A stretch of DNA of 64,000 nucleotides from Inia geoffrensis (GCA_036417435.1 CM070902.1:139489886-139553885), one strand, 5' to 3'. Numbered from the stretch's first letter, positions 37,790 through 49,289 are shown. Made by a program: numbers and translations. Notes: a model not told the origin generated them from the letters alone.

Positions 37790-37970
37790 TATTTGGTTGC
37801 CATGGGTGTCGCATTAGCAAAACAGTCCCCTACTGGTGGACATATAGGTTATCTCTAGTCTCTTTCTATTATAAACAATGCTGCAATGAACATCTTTGTG
37901 TACACATCTCAGCACATCTGTGTGAGCACAGCTGTGAAAATGTTCCTAGAAACATTATGACTGGTGCATT
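37790..37970 (-). mobile_element. L1-like fragment, antisense
   Basis: Resembles an antisense L1 3' region: 'ataaacaatgctgcaatgaa', 'catctttgtgtacacatctc' and 'aaatgttcctagaaacatta'. It is short and diverged. Confidence 0.55.
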
Positions 37971-38039
37971 CCAAATCCTGATATGATGACAAGTCTCTTA
38001 CTTGGATCTTCCTGGCACCAACCTCTCCTCACTCCAGTG

Positions 38040-38545
38040 CTCTCTCCTCACTCTCCAAGGCTGGCCTTTCCAAACACGGATCTGGTCACATCATTTGCCA
38101 ACTCTGATAATTCCAGGGCATCTTCAGTGCCAGGAGCACAAGGCCCCCATTCCTCAGCGTGGCCCAAAGGCCCTCCTGGGCCGGCATCAACCAATTTTGT
38201 GGCTTCCTCTCTACCCCTCAAGACCCATGCCTTGTCACCCCCACGCGCTGCCAGGCTCCATTTCCTTGCCTGCTGTTTCCTCTGCCTGGACTGTCATTCT
38301 CGGCCCCTTTTACCCAGAAGCTTCTGTTCACTGTGCCCCTCCTCTGTGAAGCCTTTCCCACTCCCCACACTGGGCTCCCATAGGATTTAGATACAATGAC
38401 TAACACATTTCTCACTAAGAGAGTATAGGTCTTTATTGACGTCTCCTCTGAAAGTCTACAAATCCCTTCATTTTTGTGTCCTTAGTACCTAGCATAGAAC
38501 CTGCCAACTATTAGGGGATCAATAAAGGATTGCTGACTTCTTGAA
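38040..38545 (+). mobile_element. L2 fragment
   Basis: Contains typical L2 3'-end wording: 'tgcctggactgtcattctcg', 'tgtgaagcctttcccactcc', 'gtccttagtacctagcatag' and 'atcaataaaggattgctgac'. The 135-codon open frame across it is a by-product of the repeat. Confidence 0.75.
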
Positions 38546-41238
38546 TAAATAAAATTAATTAGATAAATGAAATGCAATGCTTTGATTTTGCTGAGAAGCA
38601 AATTCATTTCAGTGGAAATCAGGATTCCATGGAGAGAGGGAAGTTAAGCAAATGCTGCAGAACTCAGAAGTTTAGACACTACAAAGTTCCCAAACGTGGA
38701 AAGAGAAAAGGCGTTTCCTGAAGCTGTGTACAAGCCTCAAAGGAGGAAACGTGTTAGTTGAAATTACCTATTGTATCCAAATCTCAGGTTGTGTTTTGGC
38801 GGTGTTCAGGTGTATCATATTCAAAATATTGATGTTATTTTATAGGTGGTGTATTAGCTTTTTTTCTTTTGCCCTAAGCTACACTTTATTTCCTCAATTT
38901 ACATATTGCCCAGGGATGAACCTCCTTGTATAGGCTGGCATTCTAAAGAACAATCTTCATTAGCAGTGGGTAGTCCTTATGTCTTGGAGAACACTGCAGA
39001 CAAAGCTAGGATTCCTGCTGGGGGAGAGTAAATGGGGCAGCCCTAGGGCAGAGTTGGGACTGAGCTGGGCTACTCTGCCCTCTTCCCCCAACCAAGCTCT
39101 CCCCCGCCCCCTCCCCTCCCTCTCCCCTTATCAACTGGGAAGAGCCAGATTATCTAATCCTTTTTACTTATGATTGACTGAATTTTAATTAAAACCCATT
39201 CACACAGAAATGTTATCTCGGCTAGAACCTCAAGCCTTTTAATTGTGGAATTAAAAGCTTTCTCTCCCTGTTTAAATAAATTTTCAGGCATCCGTAAACA
39301 GCTGAAGAAAAGTTGGAGGAGGCCGGAAGAGCTCCTTGAGGTCACGTTAAGCCTGCCTGGCTGGACCCGGAGATGCTGTGACTTAGATGCTGTGTATTTT
39401 GGGTGATCCAAGGAGGCGGGAGCATGATCTCCGCCCACCGAGCTGCCCCCTGCTGGCCAGGGAAGGACAAGCCTCAGCTGAGGCTGCCTGTGGTAACAGT
39501 CACGACACGGCCCACCAGCCCAGCTCAGGATCACATCTGGTCCTCCCAGAGTTAGGGCACCAAGGCCACATGGCTGGAAGCGCCAGAGCCAGGAGTGCCC
39601 ATAGGCGTGACTGCAAGGCCAGTCTGTCCCGCCGAGATGCTGGTTCCTTAGGACCCTCTCCTCTAACTGAACACCATTCAGGGGTCCCACCCCAGCTGTC
39701 CCTGAGCCCGAGGACCCCTCCTCTGTGCCAGGTCCCTCTGTACCACGATTTGCAGATTTCAGATTTTGTAACAGAGCAGGACCCTGTGGGGCCTTCCCAG
39801 GACAGTCCCCCTCCCCCCCCACCCCCACCATGTCCTCCACCTGCCTCCTGCCTGCAGAAAAACTTTAGCCAAAGAATAAATTTAATCGGAGAAATGAGAA
39901 ACTAAAAAAGCAAAGGAAAATAGTCCAGCAAGACAAAATAATAACAGTCTAGCCATGAAACAAAGGCAAGGCCCTTTAGTTCCTCCTCAAGGGCTGTAGA
40001 GAATATTCTGAGCCACATCCTTTGAGCTGTTTCGTAGATGCTGAAACCCTCACCAGGTGGAAGAAGTGAACTACACGATGACCTGACTGTATCCCTGACA
40101 TAAGCTGCTGCAGTTCTAAGAACTGGCCTCAGAGAAATGGGAACAAACCGACCCTGGAACTGACGACTAACTGTACTTAAAACAATCGAGATGACGATGC
40201 TGATCAGACTACTGCGTGACTCATTTCAAGACGACTGTCAAAGCTGACTGTGCTGTTTCTGCAGGGAGCCCCCTCCCTCCGCCTATACACCCCTGAAGCT
40301 CCCCTTTAAAAGCTCTTGCCCCCTGATCGGCAGTGGGGAATTGGCTTTTGGACATGAGTCCACCTTCTTCCCAGGTTGCCGGCCTCCTGAATACAGCGAT
40401 CTTTCTTTTCCTACCAACAAGTACTGGCTTTGAAGCAGCAAGCAGCCAAACCTGAGTTCAGTAACAATTTTACTTGGGTAATAATTTAATGATAATAATT
40501 CTATCATAATTCACTCCACTTACCTGATACCCCATGCTACCCCTTTGCCTCGTCCGCGATTTCTACCTGCTGTTAGGGGTTTATCACTGGAACACAGCCA
40601 CTCTTTAGCAGTGATGAGTTTATGTGGGTCTACTCTACTTATTTTTGGATGAAGATTTTGTGATTAACTGAAATGAGCTCCCAGGCCCAGGCAAAGGCAC
40701 GACTAACCCCAATGGCCTCTGCTGTGTGTACACAGCCACATTGATTCAAGGGGTATTCTGAGTACCTACTATGTGCTCTCTCCACTGTTCAGCACCAGGG
40801 ATAGAGCAGAGAACAAGCCAACACCTGTGCCCTCAGGAAGCACACATGCCAGTGGGGGAAACTGTAATTTTTTTTTTTTTAAATACACATAAAAGCAAAT
40901 GCTAAGGAGAAAAATAAATTAGGCTAGAGGAAATGAGGCTATTAAATAATGAGACTGGATTTCTTGTGTGGTTTAGTCAGTCCTACTACTTTATCAAAGG
41001 CATATCAAGGGAAGTTACTCAACAGCAAAATGTGACCTCTAATTTGCTGGGGGAAAAACAAACAAACAAATGACAGAATAAGAAAAAAATAAAACCACCC
41101 CTCCCTGCTGCTTACAAAAATATTCCACCCCTCTGGTAGGTAAACTGATAACGCTCCTTACCTGCACCTACCTCACTCTCCAGGTGCAACACGTACAAGC
41201 ACTTTCAAAAGCAGAAACCACAAAGCAATTAGCGTCAC

Positions 41239-42381
41239 CTGTGAATGGGGTGCTCTGAGTCCTCGCGGGACGGTGACCAGCAAAGGCAGCCTCATCTCTC
41301 GCTCCAAACGGGGACGGCGGGGTCTCTGCGGCAGGAGTCTCAGCTACGAAAGTGTCAAAGTCATCCCCCTCCCCTTCTGGTCCCTTCTTCCCCTCCTCTT
41401 CTTCTCCTTTGCTCTCATTTTCCTCCTTTTCCAGCTCCTTTGTAAGAAGCAACGGATCAGGAGAGGAGAAATTCTGCTCCATCAAGCCCTCGGTGCTGGA
41501 ATCCAGTTCTTTAATGATCTGGTCATACCGGGCGATGAAATCTTCACCCTCGGGGTTAGTCACTGTCAGGCGTGCACCGTGCTCTGCCTCGGGGTTGGGG
41601 GCCGCTAACTCGGGGCTTGATTCCAGGGCGACTTCAGGCTCGTTCTCTCCCTCTGGTTCCTTGGACACACCGTGAAACATGCCCGAATCGTCCCTGCCAT
41701 GTTCCTCCTCTGAACCTGTCTCTGGCTGAGGGCCAGGCAGGGGGCCGTTGCTCACGGGGGGATCCTGGACCTGGGTCTGGGCTTGGGTTGGGAGCCTCGC
41801 GGCGTCCTCCCGTGAATCGCTGGTGTCCTCGGCATCCTTCTCAGCACACAACCTGTACACCATCACGTCATCCTGGAAGTCGGACTCTTCGATGTAGGCC
41901 CCTTTGAAGAGCAGGATGGCGTTCTTCTTCATCTCCTGGATGTGTCTGGGAGGATCCACGGGGGCCGGGGTGCCCGAGTTCTCTGCATCCTCATACGGCC
42001 CAGGGCAGGCCCCACCCACCCCCGAGGAGATCCCGGTGTCGTAGCTGTCATCCCACTCCAGCTCCGTGTGGCTCTTCTCCTTTCCGGGAGCCAGCTGGGG
42101 CCCCGTCGTCCCAGGGACCTGCTGCGGGAGGCTGAGCACAGGGTAGGTGGCGCTGGGAGCCCTCTCCTCGGGTGGTCCCAGCAGAGCCGGGCAAAGCGCC
42201 TCGGGGTCGGGGGAGTCTCCATCGTACAGGGCGGACCACATGTGGCAATCCCTTATGCAGCGGAGGATGTTGGTGTGGGCCTCCCAGAGGTACTGCAGGT
42301 AGCTGATGTCCAAGGCTTTGCCGTACTCCACGATGCAGGCCGACGGCGAGAATGCCTCGGGGGACAGCTGCTCTGAGGGCC
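41239..42381 (-). CDS. FHIP1A: FHIP1A large coding exon (variable acidic region)
   Basis: A 1143-nt exon: two bases complete Gly, then 380 codons plus one base. The acceptor is ctcccggggcag and the donor is cacag|gtgacg. The first part (about residues 1-50) is conserved: PSEQLSPEAFSPSACIVEYG, then the helix ISYLQYLWEAHTNILRCIRD and WSALYDGDSPDPE. The middle is a disordered Pro/Ser/Glu/Asp-rich stretch with one conserved-looking island, MKKNAILLFKGAYIEESDFQ. It ends with an acidic Lys/Glu run (41450-41368), then DDFDTF, then TPFTG, which joins PFISV of the next exon. In FHIP1B the equivalent exon is equally variable. Readers should stop at the donor: codons after TPFT in the continuous open frame are intronic. 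Confidence 0.96.
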
Positions 42382-42697
42382 CTGCCCCGGGAGACACATA
42401 AGTCAGGACAGGGCAGGGGCACACAGGCAATGGATGGGAATGCAACTCATCCTGCTGCCAAGGCTTCGTCCCACCAGCTACTTTGGTTCTAATAATTTCT
42501 GATTAAGTGATTTCCAAACAATAAAAAAAAGTTAGATTTTAATAGGGAAAAATAAGAATAGAAACTCTATCCTCATAGAAGATTCAAAACCAATCTGGCT
42601 GGTCAGATACCGGCCATCACCAACAGAAGTCTGATACTTGGTATCAGTCTTTAGAGAAACGTGAGCTAATGAAGGCAACCTCTCAAGTTGTTGGGAG

Positions 42698-43440
42698 TGA
42701 GACAGGCTGGGACCTGGGACCCTTTGCTGCAGTGCTGCAATGCTTGCACCTGGACACACCTCTCCTCAAGCAACAAAATACAAAGAAACTGTAGGGGACT
42801 AAAACTAACTGCGTGCATGCCCAGTTGGGGCAAATTCTGGACCCAAAAGATACAAAGAGAGCAAAAAACCCAACTGCCGGGTTTCCCTGGTGGCACAGTG
42901 GTTGGGAGTCCCGCCTACCGATGCAGGGGACACAGGTTCGTGCCCCGGTCCGGGAAGATCCCACATGCCGCGGAGCAGCTGGGCCCATGAGCCGTGGCAG
43001 CTGAGCCTGCGTGTCCGGAGCCTGTGCTCCGCAACGGGAGAGGCCACAACAGTGAGAGGCCCGCGTACCGCAAAAAAAAAAAAAAAAGAAAAAAAAACAA
43101 AACCCAACTGCCACTTTTGAAGAGCCTGGAGCAAAAACAGGGTGTCGGGAGCAACAGCAGGGTACTGCGCATGCCCCCTGCACACCCCACCACCTAAGGG
43201 GTGGGCGAAACACCTAAGCCAGCCCTCCTGCCTGACCCCTGGACCTGCACTTACCTCACCTCATATAAGGAGCAAGCTGGGCCCCCACTCAGGGAGCCAG
43301 CAAGCAAGGGAACCTGTTGTTTGCTCTCGCTCCCGCCCCTGCTCCAACAGGGGACCCAATAAAGCCTCACCTGAATTTCCTGTCTGGCCTCTAGTCAACT
43401 TCTATTGATTGGGGAAGGCCAAGAACCCTGGTCGGTAACA
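42698..43440 (+). mobile_element. Endogenous retrovirus solo LTR (class I-like), split by a SINE
   Basis: The element starts TGAGACAGG and ends GGTAACA, the TG...CA form of retroviral LTRs. A perfect 4-bp host duplication, GGAG, sits at 42694-42697 and 43441-43444; a 4-bp duplication is usual for gammaretrovirus-like (ERV1) elements. A TATA-like tataa is at 43264-43268 and an AATAAA at 43358-43363. A CHR SINE interrupts it at 42879-43098. Without the SINE and one duplication copy the LTR is about 509 bp. It is related along its length to the LTR at 45794. It is antisense to FHIP1A and has no coding content. Confidence 0.85.
42879..43098 (+). repeat. CHR SINE inserted into an LTR
   Basis: A full short-form CHR SINE: 'gggtttccctggtggcacag', ggttcgtgccccgg, 'ggagaggccacaacagtgag' and a poly(A) tail with G and C interruptions. 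The perfect 14-bp duplication aaaacccaactgcc at 42865-42878 and 43099-43112 is LTR sequence; the uninterrupted version is present in the related LTR near 45957-45970. Confidence 0.95.
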
Positions 43441-43849
43441 GGAGGATTAAGTTAGGTAATATATCCAATATGGTACCTGCCACTGAGTAGGCAATTAAGA
43501 AGATTTTTACTTTGACTCTAAAGTGGAAAGCCTATATAATCCATGAATTTGGGAAACAGATTTTCTCTAGAAAACCCTGGGTTTTTCAAAAAGGCTGTTC
43601 ATTCATCCTGCCTTCCTGGGAATTATTGGGAATTATATGTACCAAACAGTGACTTAAGATAAAGTCATATTCACTCCCAAAATAGCCCTTTTAACCTAAG
43701 AATGATACCCTGACTACCTTCGATGTTAAAAGCTCTCAACCGTGTAACTGAAATAGGTATGAAAACATCTGCATTTAAGTTTACATTTTCCTTTAGGGGA
43801 AAAAAAAAAAGAACTCAGACAAGGGAAAACACAAACTCTACCATTTCTT

Positions 43850-44035
43850 AAACATCTACTACATGGCAGGTGCTTTCTCAGTCAGTGCTATCTAATTTAA
43901 TCCTCACAACAACCCTACATGGAGATACTATTTTCTCCATTTACAGATGAAGAAATTTAGGCTCAGAGACAATGATCACCCAAGGAGTCAGTGGCAGAGC
44001 CAGAAATCAAGCAAAAGCTGTCTTACGTCAACCTC
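43850..44035 (+). repeat. MIR SINE
   Basis: Contains 'tactacatggcaggtgcttt', 'taatcctcacaacaacccta', 'ttacagatgaagaaatttag' and 'gctcagagacaatgatcacc', a textbook MIR order. Confidence 0.85.
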
Positions 44036-44214
44036 TCTCCTTTTTTCGTTCGATACCACACCTTTCAACCCTATTCATTGTCTAAATCTCTACCTGACTG
44101 GGCCACAAGTGAACCTTTAAGAATACACATTTTCACCTCGTTAGGGTGGACATAATGCATTTTTTACAGCTCTACTTTTAAAAGTTTACCTCTTATCCAC
44201 TTTGACTACTGATA

Positions 44215-44400
44215 ATATTTATTTAGCACTTACTACATACTAGGTAGTTTTCTAACAGCTTTGTATGTCCTACATCACTTATTCTTGGAACAACCCTTTG
44301 AGGAAAGCAGATGAGGAAAAAATCTTAGAAAGATCAAGTAGTGTGCCCAAGGAAGGAGGAGAGCTGAGATTCAGAATCCTAGCTCTTAACTACCGCACAA
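44215..44400 (+). repeat. MIR SINE
   Basis: A second MIR: 'atttagcacttactacatac', 'acttattcttggaacaaccc' and 'agtgtgcccaaggaaggagg'. It is diverged. Confidence 0.7.
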
Positions 44401-44499
44401 AAATCACATTATCTCTCTACCCACCTACCTACCTGTGTAACCACCTATCCATCAGGGCACTTAGCCACCGTAAGGCAACCTCAGAGAGAGGAGAGCGGA

Positions 44500-44660
44500 A
44501 AGAAGTGGAATTTGGAATCAGAGGACCTGTGTCCTCTGTGTAACCTTAAATAAGTCAATCCCTCACTCTGAGTCTATTTCTTCAAAATGGGAATACTGTC
44601 TTCAAAGGATTAAATGTGATAACACAGGGAAAGAACGTGGCGAGTTGCAGGCACTCAACC
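44500..44660 (+). repeat. MIR SINE fragment
   Basis: Contains 'ggaatcagaggacctgtgtc', 'cactctgagtctatttcttc', 'aaaatgggaatactgtcttc' and 'aaaggattaaatgtgataac', again matching MIR. Confidence 0.75.
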
Positions 44661-45793
44661 ATCATGTGTTTAACCTGAAATTTGCATTCTGCAGAAAGGT
44701 CAGCCACAGACTCCTTCTTAAAACAACTTTTTTAGTAAACAAAAAAGACATCAATTTTTAAATACGCTTTTAAAAATGACAGTTGGGTAGGAAAATATAA
44801 GATATGCACACTAGTTTACCTAACAGGAAAATATACCGAAAGTACAGCTTGTTACACTGCCACACAAAGTATTAATTTCCACGATGCACTGTATCTTTAT
44901 TTAAAAACTAAGAATCTGTAAGACAACCTTAATTTCTAAGAATTACATTTATACCAAATATGCTGATATTTTCTTAGTCAAGTAGCCCAGCTCTTAGACA
45001 AAATACTTTTTATCGAAGAGGACTAGAGCCGGGTGGACAGAATGACACTGTTTGGGGGGATATCAGAATATAGATTGGAAACACGGAAGTCAGCACGAGG
45101 CCGGGACCATTTCCTAGTGGTCACAGGATAGGCAGACCCCTCCTGAGCTGAAGTAGCCTCCTGACCACCAAAGACACACAAACGCCCCTTTGCTGCCTGC
45201 CAGAGGGAGGGCCGCGGTTGACACGGGGGGGCCATTTAAATTTTACTTGGACAAGACCAGCTGTGGCTGGCAAACACCACAGGGTACTGTGGCTTCTGGG
45301 ACAATAAGTATTTATGAAAACCCCTCGTGATGTCAATCAAATGAATCATGTACTCTTGCCATATCAGACATTTCACATTTTAGAATGATATATCATTGGC
45401 AGGCAAAAGCATCCACAAACGGGTCCCTTTGGAAATTAAAATAAGGGCTAATTCTGTCTTAGCTATAGCCACCCTCCACACCCTCAGCCCCGTTTTGTTT
45501 AAAAAGACACACGGGTACACTATTCATACTGGACTCTGAGGATGGCGCTAGGAAGCCTAGTTAAAATAAAGGTCTGGGAACACTGAGTAGGTAAGAGCTG
45601 GGTACGTCAAGGAACACCGATTACCAAACGTCCAGAACTCTTTACAAAGCAGAAAAGGACCCCCAGGTAGTCAGTCAGAAAAGAAATGGGACTCACTGCA
45701 TCACTCCCTGTCCACCTAGAGACAGACACATCCAAGGAGAGATGGAATTGGGCATCCTTTTGTTTAAAGATTATCCCTCGAGAGGTCCTCCCC

Positions 45794-46219
45794 TGACAGG
45801 CTGGGACCTGCGACCCTTCGCTGCGGTGCCTGGACCTGGACAAACATCTCTTCGGCTCCTCCAGCAACAGAATACAAAGAAACTATAAGGGACGAAAAAT
45901 AACTGCGTGCATTCACAGTTGGGGCAAACTATGAACAACAAGATACAAAAAGGCCAAAACCCAACTGCCACTTCTGAGGTGTCAGGGGCAAAAGCAGGGC
46001 CCTGCGAAGGATCCCTGGCCTGACCCACCAACTCGCACCCCCCTCACCGCACTTAAGGGACCAGCTCGCTCCACCCTGGGGAGCAAGCAGGGGAAGCTGT
46101 TTCTTGTCCTCCCTCCCTTGGGCTGTAACGCGAGTCCCAGTAAGGCCTTGCCTGAATTTCTCACCTGGCCTCTCTTCAATTTCTATTGATTAAAGAACCA
46201 AGGACCCAGGTCGGTAACA
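45794..46219 (+). mobile_element. Endogenous retrovirus solo LTR next to a splice donor
   Basis: Related to the LTR at 42698: it shares 'gacaggctgggacctg' at the start, 'aatacaaagaaact', 'aactgcgtgcat', 'cagttggggcaaa', 'cccaactgccactt' and the ending 'caggtcggtaaca'. It is 426 bp, with several internal indels relative to the other copy. The poly(A) hexamer has decayed to agtaag. The flanking 4-mers cccc (45790-45793) and ctcc (46220-46223) could be a decayed target duplication. It ends 7 bp from the FHIP1A exon and is antisense to that gene. Confidence 0.82.
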
Positions 46220-46226
46220 CTCCTAC

Positions 46227-46417
46227 CTGGACTCTCGTGCGTGCACTTGGACCAGAGAATATAATCCCTCTCTTGGTTCCCAAGCGTCAGGGTGATCCCG
46301 CTGGAGCAGCAGACGGGGGTCAGGGCGAGCAGCTTGGCGGCAGAAACAGAGTAACAGTCTCTCTCCTTCACAGCCCACCTCTGACTCAGCATCATGTGAT
46401 TGCAAGGGATCAGATAC
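46227..46417 (-). CDS. FHIP1A: FHIP1A coding exon (YLIPCNH block)
   Basis: A 191-nt exon: one base completes Arg, 63 codons follow, and one base remains. The acceptor is gctttccag and the donor g|gtagga. It reads YLIPCNHMMLSQRWAVKERD and then CYSVSAAKLLALTPVCCSSG, ITLTLGNQERDYILWSKCTH, ESP. In FHIP1B the paralogous block is R-Y-L-V-P-C-N-H-V-M-L-S-Q-R followed by a segment with L-S-L-I-P-x-C-C. So this is the end of the conserved N-terminal FHIP domain, with a cysteine-bearing segment. An endogenous LTR starts only 7 bases beyond the donor, yet the donor GTAGGA remains intact. Confidence 0.96.
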
Positions 46418-46509
46418 CTGGAAAGCCAAAAAGGGCCAGCATTCAGTGTCTGCAGGTCCGTTCCCAGTCCGCCACCGCCTAAGCCACGATCGTCACAGCC
46501 AGGGTGGCT

Positions 46510-46985
46510 CATCCTCTCCCCACTCTCACTCCAGCCATCCCACCAGCCCCCAGGGCTCGCTCCCGTGCTTAAAACTTGTCAAGGGCTCCTTTCTTCTGAC
46601 GCAGATTTAAGGGCCTTCACAATTTAACCTCCACAAACTTCCCCATCTTTTAACGGATCCGCTATCCCTCAGTGCCTCCGGGCCTTTGCACCTACCCTAA
46701 CCGTCCCCTGCAATGTGCGTTCCCCTCCCCCTGCCTGACAAATGCCTTGTCATCCTGCAAAGTCTGGCTTCAGTGTCCTCTTCTCCGGGAAGGCTTCTGG
46801 GCTTCCTACTCCAAGATGGAACTACCCTCTCCCTCCACTATGCTCACAGCCTTCTACTAAGGCACTATTACTAGAATCACCATCATTTCGGTGTCTGCCT
46901 TCTCAACATAATGTGCTGTCAGAGCAAGCACCTCCTTCAAGAGTTTTGTCTCATGATCCCGGAAACTCTGGCTCAGAGTCGGTGC
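46510..46985 (+). mobile_element. L2 fragment
   Basis: Contains 'ccgggcctttgcacctaccc', 'cctgacaaatgccttgtcat' and 'cagtgtcctcttctccggga', which match the L2 3' end, followed by a diverged tail. Confidence 0.7.
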
Positions 46986-47039
46986 TGAATGACAGCAGTT
47001 GCACAAAAAGGCAAAGGGACCCGTCATGGTGCTAACCTC

Positions 47040-47830
47040 CTCTCATATTCCCGCGGGTGATCACGAGAACATATTGTGCTACAGGTGGTCCATCACCAGT
47101 TCCAAAGGGTGGGTGTGTGTAAGGCAGGGGCAGGATGTCCCCACCCCACCAAGCAATCAATGGTCCAGACATGAAGGTGTCCTTCAGTTCTGCTCAGGCC
47201 TGACGCTGTCTAGCCGGAGATGGCAGCGCACCCCACAGGTTAAGGGTTCGGTCCTACAAGGCTTCCCCCGACACCCCCAACACACACACACTCTTCAGAC
47301 GCCACTCACAAGTCCAGGCTGTCACCTGTGCTTCCGACTAACCGGCTATACATCAGAGGTGCCAACGACCCCCCTCCTTGGGTTCGATTAATTTGCTAGA
47401 GCGGCTCATGGAACTCAGAGACATTTTACTTACCAGGTCGCTGGTTTATTACAAAAGGCTATAACTCAGGAACAGCCAGATGCAGAGATGCACGGGGCAA
47501 GGGTGGGGAAAGGGCGTTGAGTTTCCACGCTCTCTCCAGGCTGCCTTTCTCCCAGCGTTCACCAACCCAGAGGCTCTCCAAACCCGACTGTTGCGGGGCT
47601 TTATGGAGGTTTCATTATTTAGTCATGGTTGACTGAATCACTGGCCATTAGCGCTTAATTCAACCCTCTCCCCTCTCTGGATATCAGGGGGGTGGGACTC
47701 AAAAGAAAAAGGGCAAAGACCAAATATATACTTTTCTCCTTATAAATCACAACATTACAGTGGCCAAGGGCTCACCAGGGACACTGGGCCCGGTTTCACA
47801 CAAAACACTTTTGGGTGGTGAGCAAAGCAT
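47040..47830 (-). repeat. Old interspersed repeat, possibly an LTR
   Basis: I recognise the wording 'aatttgctagagcggctcat', 'ggtttattacaaaaggctat', 'caccaacccagaggctctcc' and 'atcactggccattagcgctt' as part of a widespread mammalian repeat. I cannot name the family with confidence; an LTR-type element is my best guess and orientation is uncertain. Confidence 0.35.
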
Positions 47831-48518
47831 CTCACGATCATTATGAACCTGGAGAGAAGAAGACCTGGGCAATCATTTCTGACACACTTGGAGCACACCA
47901 GCGGGCTGTGTGGGTACAGTAAAGTGTGTTTAAATGGCTTCCTTTCCTAACAGGGAGATAGACCATACTGTTTATTTAAACAAAGATGGCACAAATGGGA
48001 TGGAGGCCTCACGGCCAGAGCCGAGTGTCCCACATTTGTGCAGGGGCCAACTCCAGAGACCCCAAGCCCGTAGGCGAGCAACCACAATCTTCAATAAACC
48101 AGAATGTTTTTGTTTCTGTATTTAGCTTTTGAGAGAGAGGCAGTACAGAGGAAAACAAGCTGTGATGACGGATTCAGTGAAAAAGATAAAAGTACAACTT
48201 CCAGGGCATGTCTGGAGGCCAGTAAACATTAAGCCATCTCCCACTGCTCCTGTTGGTCCAAAAGAGGAAAACCTATGTTTGCATTAATGACTGAGCCACT
48301 GCAAGTGCCTGAGTCAAGGAGGAAGAGATTTAATTCTCTTCAGAGCAGTTTACACTTAAGGTCTTAATATTGTCCATGGTATAAAATGACAAACTTGCCA
48401 CTTAACCTTCTGTTCTCAAAAAATAAATCAAACCATGCCTCATTCAACCCAAACCTTAGCTAGGTGGCCAGGTAAGGGGGTCCCGGTCTCCCCTCCCCGC
48501 GCTCATGGGCATACAACA

Positions 48519-48520
<2 letters not shown>

Positions 48521-48567
<47 letters not shown>
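48521..48567. repeat. (CA)n microsatellite
   Basis: About 23 uninterrupted CA units. Confidence 0.97.
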
Positions 48568-48570
<3 letters not shown>

Positions 48571-49289
48571 CCTAAATCCCTCTCCCTAAGATCCAGATAC
48601 ACCCCGCATGTCTGATGTGGCCGGCCGCATCTATGTGCATAAGTTCAGTTGCATGGGAGTCAAAGGTTCTAAAAACAAAAAGGAAAGATTGGGGCAGGGC
48701 GGGGGAAAAGAGGCCAGATCTGTTCTAATCCTTAGCCCAGCCTTGGGGACTTATACCTGAGCCCTACTGCAGAAGAAACAGATCCCGTAGGTAGAAAATG
48801 AAGGAGCTCTTTTCACGAGGATCTCTGTGAGCAGAGATGCTTTGTTGACCAAGAGTGAGGCAGAGGAGAGAGCCCTTCTCCCACCTGTCTGAAGCCAGCG
48901 CAGCTCTGACCCCTAGAACACTCAAGGGGGCAGCGCGCGCTCCAGCACCTGAGCGCCATCCCCATCCCCAGCACTCTCAGGAGGGGCTGGGACACGGCAG
49001 GGACAGAGCTGAGGCAGCACCAACCAAAGGGGCTCAGCAGAGATGATGCTGCGGCAACTGTCTTGATCATGAACACACGTAAGGCCCCTCCCTTGGGACC
49101 CCCCCCAGAAGTGATGGCTGACGCTTTGCAGGGGGCCAAGGTCTTACATGAGGAGCTGGGGTGACAGCCAGGAAAACCCATCCTGTGGTTGTTGATGTGA
49201 ACACTTCTACTCTCACAGGCGAGTGAGGCTCAGGGAAATTCAGATTACACAGGATTTTTTTTTTTTCATGGTTGAGAAAAAAACTTTAT

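Larger units (their letters stand above)
34529..41238 (-). other. FHIP1A: FHIP1A intron
   Basis: About 6.7 kb. It holds a CHR SINE (34952-35165), a MIR and a long TG/CG tract (37340-37645), an L1-like piece (37790-37970) and an L2 (38040-38545). The stretch 35180-37330 shows no clear repeat. A minus-strand 228-codon frame at 39154-39840 has no recognisable domain. Sequence from 39850 to 41230 is AT-rich and unclassified apart from homopolymers. Confidence 0.8.
42382..46226 (-). other. FHIP1A: FHIP1A intron carrying two solo LTRs
   Basis: A 3845-bp intron. Its right end begins GTAGGAG and runs straight into an antisense LTR (45794-46219). A related LTR lies at 42698-43440, near the acceptor end. 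Between them are three MIR-like segments (43850-44035, 44215-44400, 44500-44660) and unclassified AT-rich DNA to 45790. No retroviral internal genes are seen, so the LTRs are not the two ends of one provirus. Confidence 0.85.

Noticed and set aside
39154..39840. Minus-strand open frame of 228 codons in an FHIP1A intron
   Set aside because: Not part of the FHIP1A reading frame, whose flanking exons join exactly in phase without it; no family recognised.
42698..46219. A single provirus with 5' and 3' LTRs
   Set aside because: The first LTR has its own GGAG duplication on both sides, the two LTRs are quite diverged, and the DNA between them contains MIRs and no retroviral genes.
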